This document shows, piece after piece, positions 1 through 5,691 of a DNA stretch of 8,633 nucleotides. Made by a program: the position numbers and the translations under genes. Below the pieces are notes generated by a model. It saw only the letters and a list, made by a program, of their open reading frames with translations. It ran no database searches and was not told where the DNA came from. Positions within the stretch are counted from its first letter, which is position 1; each line of letters opens with the position of its first letter. Source of the stretch: Desulfobacteraceae bacterium. GTDB lineage: Bacteria; Desulfobacterota; Desulfobacteria; Desulfobacterales; Desulfobacteraceae. The stretch is taken from positions 1 through 8,633 of the forward strand of contig JAABSK010000102.1 of the NCBI GenBank assembly GCA_011390435.1, written 5' to 3'.

Positions 1-431
1 ATGATGATTTTGACCGGGTATTCACCTATTTCCCCATCCTTAAAGACCGGGTGAACCAGTGGGCCGGAACCATGTCCGGCGGCGAGCAGCAGATGCTGGC
101 CATTGGCCGGGCCCTGATGAGCCGCCCCAAGCTGCTGTTTCTGGATGAACCCTCCCTGGGGCTTTCTCCTCTATTGGTTAAAGAAATATTCGAGATCATC
201 CGGACCATTAACCAAGAAGGGGTTACCATCCTGCTGGTAGAACAGAATGCCAGAATGGCTTTGGGTGTTTCCCAGACCGGCCTGATCCTGGAAAACGGGC
301 GCTTTGTCATGAAAGGCAACTCCTGCGACCTGATGGAAGATAAAGACGTTAAAGAATTTTACATGGGCGTCAAGTCAGAAACATCTGCCAAAGGGTATCA
401 GCGCTGGAAGCGGAAAAAAGCATGGCGATAA
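1..431 (+). CDS. LivF-type ABC transporter ATP-binding protein, 3' part only
   Basis: This is the C-terminal part of an ABC ATPase whose 5' end lies outside the window; the open frame runs in from the left edge (first full codon at base 3). The signature motif MSGGEQQ is at 72-92 and Walker B LLFLDEPS at 132-155. The usual H-loop histidine is replaced by glutamine in LLVEQNA (codon 243-245), a hallmark of the LivF branch of the branched-chain amino acid (HAAT) family. LivF hydrolyses ATP on the cytoplasmic face to drive import through LivH/LivM-type permeases. The protein continues past the usual LivF end into a basic tail, GYQRWKRKKAWR, like ATPases found beside acyl-CoA synthetases. An acyl-CoA synthetase follows after 57 bp on the same strand, so the substrate may be a fatty or aromatic acid rather than an amino acid; that is inference. 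A GTG at 51 is internal, not the start. Confidence 0.9.
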   Translation, partial: DDFDRVFTYFPILKDRVNQWAGTMSGGEQQMLAIGRALMSRPKLLFLDEPSLGLSPLLVKEIFEIIRTINQEGVTILLVEQNARMALGVSQTGLILENGRFVMKGNSCDLMEDKDVKEFYMGVKSETSAKGYQRWKRKKAWR

Positions 432-488
432 TGTCCTGGCACCGGTCACACTTTTTTTCAGATCAATCATTAAACGATAGGTTAACTC

Positions 489-2294
489 ATGTCTGACAAC
501 ACTGAATACACCGTACCAAGTAAATTCAAAGCCTCTGTTTCCCGCTGGGGTGACCGGGTGGCCATGCGTAAAAAAGCTTATGGGCTCTGGCATGACATCA
601 CCTGGAACCAGTATGATCACTATGTCTCCTGCGTGGCATATGCCCTGATCTCCATGGGCCTTAAAAAAGGCGAGTGTGCATCCATTATTGGCGACAACTG
701 CCCTGAATGGGTTTTTGCCGACATCGGGATTCAATGTTGCGGTGCAGCAACTGCTGGCGTCTATTCCACCAATGCGTGGCAGCAGGTTGAGTATGTGATT
801 GCCAATTCCGAATCCAGATTCTTTTTTGTTGAGAATGAAGAACAGCTGGATAAATGGCTGCATTTCCGGGAAAAAGCCCCTCTGCTTGAAAAGGTGATTG
901 TCTGGGATACTGAAGGACTGTCCGACTTCAAAGATCCCATGGTCATGACATTTGACGCACTGATCGAACTGGGCGCGCAAAAGCAAAAGGAAAATCCGGG
1001 CCTGCTGGAAGCCCGCATTAAAACGATTGATCCTGAAGATCTTTCAGTTCTGATCTACACTTCCGGCACCACAGGCCCTCCCAAAGGCGCCATGCTGACC
1101 CATAAGAACTGCGTGTGGATGGGACGGGCTATCACATCCAACAACCCCATCTATGATAATGATGAAATTCTTTCCTTTCTGCCCCTGTGCCACATTTTTG
1201 AGCAGTTGTTTACCATTCTCGCCCACTTTGATGTGGGCCATGTCGTAAATTTCATTGAAAGCATGGATACGGTGACGGACAATATGGTGGAAGTATCCCC
1301 TACTGTGGGCCATGCCGTTCCCCGGATCTGGGAAAAATACTATTCTGTCATTCTGATCCGCATGGCGGATGCAACCTGGTTCAAGCGGACCGTCTTCAAT
1401 CTGGCCCTTTCCATCGGAAAAAAACGGGCCACACTCATGATGGAATTCAAACCCGTTCCTGCCCTGCTCCACTGGCAGTACCGCCTGGCCCATTTTCTGG
1501 TTTTCCGGAAACTCAAAAAACGACTGGGATTTGAACGCATTCGCGTGGCCTATTCAGGGGCAGCACCCATTGCTCCGGAGATCCTGCACTTTTTTCATTC
1601 CATCGGCATCAACCTGATGGAAGGCTACGGTCAGACAGAAGGGACCGGCGTCACCACCACTGCCATACTGGGTGAAGTCAAGTTCGGTACCGTAGGCGTC
1701 CCCCTGGAAGGGGTTTCCATTAAAATTGCTGATGACGGTGAAATCCTGGTCAAATCTCCCGGGGTGTTCAAAGGATATTTCAAAAACCCGGAAGCCACAG
1801 CTGAAACCATTGTGGATGGATGGCTGCATTCCGGTGATATCGGCGTGATTGATGAAGACGGATACCTGAGTATCACCGACCGGAAAAAAGATATCATTGT
1901 AACGGCCGGCGGTAAAAACATTACCCCCCAGTATATCGAAAACCGGCTCAAATCAAGCCTCTATATCAATGATGCAGTTGTCATCGGTGACAAGCGCAAA
2001 TTCCTCAGCTGCCTGGTGATCATTGATGAAGACAATGTGGTAAAATTTGCCCAGGACAACAAGATACAGTTTTCCACCTATAAGGATCTGACTGCCCATG
2101 AACAGATCAAGGCCTTGATTGACAGTGAAATCAAAACGGTCAATGACACCCTTTCCCAGGTGGAAAAAATCAAAAAATTTACAATTTTACCCAAAAAACT
2201 TTACGAAGAAGATGGAGAGGTTACGCCGACCATGAAGGTCAAGCGAAGCTTTATCAACAAAGCCTTTGGTGATCTGATTGAGGCCATGTACTAA
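489..2294 (+). CDS. AMP-forming long-chain acyl-CoA synthetase (fatty acid-CoA ligase)
   Basis: This 601-residue enzyme of the ANL adenylate-forming superfamily should activate a carboxylic acid with ATP to an acyl-AMP and then to an acyl-CoA. The P-loop-like A3 motif YTSGTTGPPKG begins at residue 190. The A5 motif YGQTEG is at 380-385, the ribose-binding aspartate lies in SGDIG near 450, the hinge TDRKKD is at 463-468, and the presumed catalytic lysine is K583 in TPTMKVKR. Length and the FAA1-like layout fit long-chain (FadD15-type) ligases better than short acetyl-CoA synthetases. No signal peptide is visible; such enzymes are cytoplasmic or peripheral on the membrane. The ATG at 489 has a modest Shine-Dalgarno (ATAGG, 477-481) about 7 bases upstream. 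It is probably cotranscribed with the ABC ATPase gene. Chain length and whether the substrate is aliphatic cannot be read from sequence alone. Confidence 0.93.
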   Translation: MSDNTEYTVPSKFKASVSRWGDRVAMRKKAYGLWHDITWNQYDHYVSCVAYALISMGLKKGECASIIGDNCPEWVFADIGIQCCGAATAGVYSTNAWQQVEYVIANSESRFFFVENEEQLDKWLHFREKAPLLEKVIVWDTEGLSDFKDPMVMTFDALIELGAQKQKENPGLLEARIKTIDPEDLSVLIYTSGTTGPPKGAMLTHKNCVWMGRAITSNNPIYDNDEILSFLPLCHIFEQLFTILAHFDVGHVVNFIESMDTVTDNMVEVSPTVGHAVPRIWEKYYSVILIRMADATWFKRTVFNLALSIGKKRATLMMEFKPVPALLHWQYRLAHFLVFRKLKKRLGFERIRVAYSGAAPIAPEILHFFHSIGINLMEGYGQTEGTGVTTTAILGEVKFGTVGVPLEGVSIKIADDGEILVKSPGVFKGYFKNPEATAETIVDGWLHSGDIGVIDEDGYLSITDRKKDIIVTAGGKNITPQYIENRLKSSLYINDAVVIGDKRKFLSCLVIIDEDNVVKFAQDNKIQFSTYKDLTAHEQIKALIDSEIKTVNDTLSQVEKIKKFTILPKKLYEEDGEVTPTMKVKRSFINKAFGDLIEAMY

Positions 2295-2304
2295 CCGGAA
2301 AAGA

Positions 2305-3045
2305 TCAATCCCCATGATCAAAAACATAGCCAATGGACCTGCGGCTGACAAAATACACCGGTTTTTTGGGGTTTTTCTCAAAATATTTACGAAACCGGAC
2401 CATAAAATTGTCCACGGTCCGGGTGGTGGTTTCTTTTGAGTACCCCCACCCGGCCGACAGCAGCATCTGACGGGACAGCGGTTTTCCTTTGTGAGCAATA
2501 AACAGTTTAAGCAGGACCGCTTCCTGGTCTGTCAGCACAATTTCACCGGCAGCACACCGGGCCTTAAGAGAGATAAAATCAATGGTGTTGTTTCCAAACT
2601 GGTAAAGGTCCCCTTCAAATGTCTGAAGGCTGCCGGAAAACCCGTCGGTATCCTTCTGACGGTACCATTGGGTTTTCTGGATCAGCCGTTCAACCCGCAG
2701 CAGAAACTCTTCCAGATCAAAGGGTTTGGACAGATAATCATCCACACCGTACCGAAGCCCTTTCACTTTGTCTTTGGTGTCTCCCCGTGCAGAGAGAATG
2801 AGAACGGGTATTTTTTCATCTGTCTGGCGGACGGTTTTCAGGATTGAAAATCCATCCACCATGGGCAGCATGATATCCAGGATAATCAGATCCGGGGCCC
2901 ACTGGCGCCATTGATCCAGGCCGTCAATACCGTCACCAGCCACTTTCACCTGATACCCCAGAATGGACAGATTCAGGCGAATCCCCTCTGCAATGTGGGA
3001 TTCATCCTCTATGACCAGGATACGCTTTTTTTCAGCCGCTTCCAT
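2305..3045 (-). CDS. OmpR/PhoB-family DNA-binding response regulator
   Basis: This 246-residue transcription factor has an N-terminal receiver domain and a C-terminal winged helix. In the receiver, the acidic pair is E13-D14, the phosphoacceptor is D57 in LIILDIMLP, the switch serine is S85 and the conserved lysine is K107 in SKPF. The winged-helix domain (about 145-243) contains the expected recognition-helix segment TTRTVDNFMVRFRKYF and the C-terminal hairpin SRRSIGYVF. It is the only recognisable DNA-binding output of the operon and should be the cognate partner of the membrane kinase just upstream. The start overlaps that kinase by 37 bp. The start is well fixed, because the receiver fold begins at KKRILVIEDE a few residues in and AGGGAG (3054-3059) precedes the ATG at 8 bases. 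Its stop faces that of the acyl-CoA synthetase across 10 bp. Its target genes are unknown. Confidence 0.94.
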   Translation of the reverse strand: MEAAEKKRILVIEDESHIAEGIRLNLSILGYQVKVAGDGIDGLDQWRQWAPDLIILDIMLPMVDGFSILKTVRQTDEKIPVLILSARGDTKDKVKGLRYGVDDYLSKPFDLEEFLLRVERLIQKTQWYRQKDTDGFSGSLQTFEGDLYQFGNNTIDFISLKARCAAGEIVLTDQEAVLLKLFIAHKGKPLSRQMLLSAGWGYSKETTTRTVDNFMVRFRKYFEKNPKKPVYFVSRRSIGYVFDHGD

Positions 3046-4031
3046 AAATTTTTCTCCCTGACATTGGCAATACTTGCTCGCGGGATCGTGATGGTGAAGG
3101 TACTTCCTTTGCCCCTGCCGCCACTTGCTGCCGAAACCCGCCAGCCATGGATGGCAGCAATGCTGGAGACCAGATAAAGCCCAAGCCCGGATCCTGAAAC
3201 ATCATTTTTCTGATACCGGTCTGCCTGATAAAATTTTCTGAATATTTTTTTAATATCCTTTTTATCCACCCCGATGCCATTGTCGGAAAATTCCATGGTG
3301 ACTTTCTGAATATGACTCTTAAAGCGGATCACCAGGGTGGGGATATCAGATTCATTGTATTTTACAGCGTTGGACACAATGTTCATCAACAGCATTTCAA
3401 ATAAGAACAGATTCACTGGATACACCAGGGCGCTGCCGGCCTGATTTTGAATCTCAATATCCAGTCCCCGGAACAGTGAAGCATTTTTCCGGCAGAACTG
3501 CGTGACCAGATCCACCAGGCTGTCACGGGTAATTTCAGAACCGAAATTCTGGCTCTCAATCCTGGCCAGATTTAAAATACGGTTAATATTTTCTGTGAGG
3601 CGGTGAATATCTTCGAGCATGTTCCGGCTGTATTTTTTAACGTCTTCTGCATTGATTGGATGACGGATAAAGGTTTCAAGATAAATCTGCAGGCTCGTCA
3701 CCGGCGTTTTCAATTCATGGGTAAAATTGTAGATAAAATTGTGTTGAAGCCGGAACAGGTTGACGGTTTTTTGATAATAGACAAAAGCAAGGAGAATGCC
3801 CACCAGCACCACCACAATCAACGCACTTAAAACCAGAATGGTCATACCGGTCTTGGAAGGGAAAATCAATTGAGGATCAATGTGAAATTTTAAAATGATC
3901 TCTTCAAGTGCGGTGGTGATTTCCATGTACCAGTTTACTGTCAGCACCAGCGCAGTGGCCAGGGCGAACAGAGAACAGGCAAAAATAAATACCGGGTGAA
4001 GATACCATCTGGATGGATTTAAAATCTGCAT
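3009..4031 (-). CDS. Membrane sensor histidine kinase with a short extracytoplasmic loop
   Basis: This 340-residue kinase has two predicted transmembrane helices, about residues 12-34 and 63-86, leaving only roughly 28 residues between them on the outside. No HAMP domain is obvious. HisKA follows, with the phosphoacceptor H105 in NFTHELKTPVTSL, and then a HATPase_c domain: N box NIVSNAVKYN (217-226), G1 box SDNGIG (249-254) and G2 box GSGLGL (280-285). All catalytic motifs are intact, so it should autophosphorylate and pass phosphate to the response regulator encoded immediately downstream, which overlaps it by 37 bp. A basic tail of about 20 residues follows the catalytic domain, and part of it is encoded in the overlap. 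The start lies 3 bp past the upstream kinase's stop and has no strong ribosome binding site, suggesting translational coupling. With so small a loop, it may sense within the membrane or through a partner protein. Confidence 0.93.
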   Translation of the reverse strand: MQILNPSRWYLHPVFIFACSLFALATALVLTVNWYMEITTALEEIILKFHIDPQLIFPSKTGMTILVLSALIVVVLVGILLAFVYYQKTVNLFRLQHNFIYNFTHELKTPVTSLQIYLETFIRHPINAEDVKKYSRNMLEDIHRLTENINRILNLARIESQNFGSEITRDSLVDLVTQFCRKNASLFRGLDIEIQNQAGSALVYPVNLFLFEMLLMNIVSNAVKYNESDIPTLVIRFKSHIQKVTMEFSDNGIGVDKKDIKKIFRKFYQADRYQKNDVSGSGLGLYLVSSIAAIHGWRVSAASGGRGKGSTFTITIPRASIANVREKNLWKRLKKSVSWS

Positions 4032-4034
4032 GAC

Positions 4035-5267
4035 TCACTCATCAGCAGCCGGGGATATCGGGAAGGTCATTGTGAAGACCACACCCGCACCTTCAGATGC
4101 CTGACAGTCGATGCTGCCGTTGAGAGTCTGGGTAACCAGATTGAAAAGAATGGACATACCAAGGCCGGTGCCGCCTTTTGTCCGCCGGGTGGTGTAAAAC
4201 GGATCAAATACCTTCTCTTTCTGTTCAGATGTCATCCCTTTGCCGTTATCCCTGTATATAAATGTCACCAGATTGTCAGAACAGGAGATCTCCATTTCGA
4301 TCCGGCCACTGTCCATCTCTTCAAATCCATGGATCAGTGAGTTCATGATCAGGTTGTTCAAAATCTGGGAAAACACACCTGGATAAGAATTCAGTTCAAT
4401 GGTTTCATCGCAGTGCACGTTGATGGCATGTCCTGTTTTTTTATATCGGGGCCGCAGGCTCAGCAGAATTTCATCAATATATTCCTTGAGGTTAAATCGG
4501 CGGCGGGTTTCGCTGGATTGATCAACCGCCACCTGTTTGAAGCTGGAAATCAGCTCGGCTGCCCGTTCCATATTGATCAGGATCGAACGGGAAACTTCTT
4601 CAACCACCCGGAGAAAATTTTCCAGGTCACTTCGCTTCAACTCTCCTGCATCGTATATCTTTTTGAATTCCCCTGTTTTCGCCTCCAGAAAAGAAGCTGC
4701 CGTTACCCCGACACCCACCGGGGTATTGATCTCATGGGCCACACCTGCCACCAGTTCACCCAGAGCCGCCATTTTTTCAGACTGAACCAGCTTATCCTGA
4801 GCCTGTTCCAAGGTATCAAGCGAGATGTTCAGTTCCTTGTTGGCGTTTTCCAGTTCCCGCTGGTACTGGTTTTTCTCTTCGATGAATCTGGCCCGCTCAA
4901 ATGCCTTATTCACTGCATGGTACAAAACATTCATATCCTGGATGGGCTTCATAATATAATCCCACGCCCCCAGGCGAATCGCCTCTACCGTATCTGATAT
5001 GTTTCCTGCGCCAGACACAATGATCACCGGAATTTTAGGATTGTCTTCAACCACAGCAGCAAGAACTTCAAGCCCGTCCATCTCCGGCATTCTCAGGTCG
5101 CACAGCACCATGTCAGGGTTTTCATTCCGGAACCGCTCCAGGCCGATTCTGCCGTTTTCAGCGTCAATGACATCAAATCCGAAATCCTCAAGCAGACCAA
5201 TGACTGAATCCCGGATATAAACTTCATCATCAATGACCAGGATTTTTTTTGTCGCAATATCACTCAT
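4035..5267 (-). CDS. Soluble receiver-histidine kinase fusion (REC-HisKA-HATPase)
   Basis: This 410-residue cytoplasmic protein has no membrane segment. An N-terminal receiver (about 8-122) has acidic pair D13-D14, phosphoacceptor D57 in MVLCDLRMP, switch S85 and K107. A charged, probably coiled-coil linker (125-165) leads to a HisKA-type domain with H178 in VAGVAHEINTP. HATPase_c follows, with N box NNLIMNSLIHG (304-314), G1 box RDNGKGM (339-345) and G2 box GGTGLG (365-370). The receiver takes the place of a sensor domain, so kinase activity is probably set by phosphorylation of D57 from another kinase. The receiver plus linker closely resembles that of the large hybrid kinase at 5692-7719 (about 54% identity by hand alignment). 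Its ATG overlaps the single-domain REC gene by 8 bp, and the next kinase starts 3 bp after its stop. The phosphate acceptor of H178 is not known. Confidence 0.92.
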   Translation of the reverse strand: MSDIATKKILVIDDEVYIRDSVIGLLEDFGFDVIDAENGRIGLERFRNENPDMVLCDLRMPEMDGLEVLAAVVEDNPKIPVIIVSGAGNISDTVEAIRLGAWDYIMKPIQDMNVLYHAVNKAFERARFIEEKNQYQRELENANKELNISLDTLEQAQDKLVQSEKMAALGELVAGVAHEINTPVGVGVTAASFLEAKTGEFKKIYDAGELKRSDLENFLRVVEEVSRSILINMERAAELISSFKQVAVDQSSETRRRFNLKEYIDEILLSLRPRYKKTGHAINVHCDETIELNSYPGVFSQILNNLIMNSLIHGFEEMDSGRIEMEISCSDNLVTFIYRDNGKGMTSEQKEKVFDPFYTTRRTKGGTGLGMSILFNLVTQTLNGSIDCQASEGAGVVFTMTFPISPAADE

Positions 5268-5658
5268 CAGATCTGCCTGAATGTCTGGTTTGTTTATTGA
5301 ATATCCGGCACAGCACCTTTAAATCACCCGCAGGCTTGATTAAAATATGATCGGCTGTAATCCCCAGCTTCCTGACAGATTCCGGAGGCTGGTAGTCTGC
5401 AGATCCGGTATGGACAACAAATTTGATGCCCGGAGCGATTCTTCTGGCCTCAACCATGAAGGTATTTCCGTCAATGCCAGGCAGACGGATGTCCACAACC
5501 GCCTCATCAATGCGATGATTGTTCAGTATTTCAAGCGCCTTTTCTCCACTGGCAGCCTGAAATACAACATATCCTTCATCTTCCATGTAGGCGGCAATAC
5601 TCTGGCGGATACTCTCCTCGTCATCAAGGATCAGAAAATGTCTGGGACCTGCCGTCAT
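5260..5658 (-). CDS. Single-domain response regulator (REC only)
   Basis: This is a stand-alone receiver of 132 residues from the ATG at 5658. It has acidic pair D12-D13, phosphoacceptor D56 in AVVDIRLPG, switch T84 in VVHTGS and lysine K108 in LIKPAG, so it should be phosphorylatable. There is no output domain; after the receiver only a short polar tail (KQTRHSGRSDE) remains. Such proteins act like Spo0F or CheY, either shuttling phosphate between kinases or binding a partner. I prefer the ATG at 5658 because an almost ideal Shine-Dalgarno GGAGGAGGA (5663-5671) sits just before it. Starts further upstream (ATG at 5673, TTG at 5676) would place that element inside the coding sequence. Its 3' end overlaps the following REC-kinase by 8 bp, and the large hybrid kinase ends 33 bp upstream. 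It could relay phosphate between those two kinases; that is inference. Confidence 0.9.
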   Translation of the reverse strand: MTAGPRHFLILDDEESIRQSIAAYMEDEGYVVFQAASGEKALEILNNHRIDEAVVDIRLPGIDGNTFMVEARRIAPGIKFVVHTGSADYQPPESVRKLGITADHILIKPAGDLKVLCRIFNKQTRHSGRSDE

Positions 5659-5662
5659 TTTG

Positions 5663-5671
5663 TCCTCCTCC
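5663..5671 (-). promoter_or_regulatory. Strong Shine-Dalgarno before the single-domain REC gene
   Basis: On the minus strand the sequence reads GGAGGAGGA followed by CAAA and ATG at 5658. It is the best ribosome binding site in the operon and decides the start of the REC-only gene against the ATG at 5673 and the TTG at 5676. It suggests this small protein may be made in larger amounts than the kinases on either side. Confidence 0.75.
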
Positions 5672-5691
5672 ATCAATGATATGGTTACAGA

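Noticed and set aside
432..488. Possible terminator (ACCGGT followed by a run of seven T) between the ABC ATPase and the acyl-CoA synthetase
   Set aside because: The only pairing is a self-complementary six-base palindrome that cannot form a hairpin with a loop, so the T run alone does not make a terminator.
375..986. 203-codon open frame on the minus strand opposite the acyl-CoA synthetase
   Set aside because: It lies antisense to a gene with clear ANL motifs, has no recognisable domain, and looks like a codon-bias shadow.
2301..2320. GATCA...TGATC inverted repeat at the convergent junction
   Set aside because: A 5-bp AT-rich stem with no T tract is too weak for a terminator, and much of it lies in the response regulator coding sequence.
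5659..5676. Longer N-terminus for the single-domain REC gene starting at TTG 5676 or ATG 5673
   Set aside because: The extra codons consist mainly of the GGAGGAGGA Shine-Dalgarno itself, and the receiver fold begins after the ATG at 5658.
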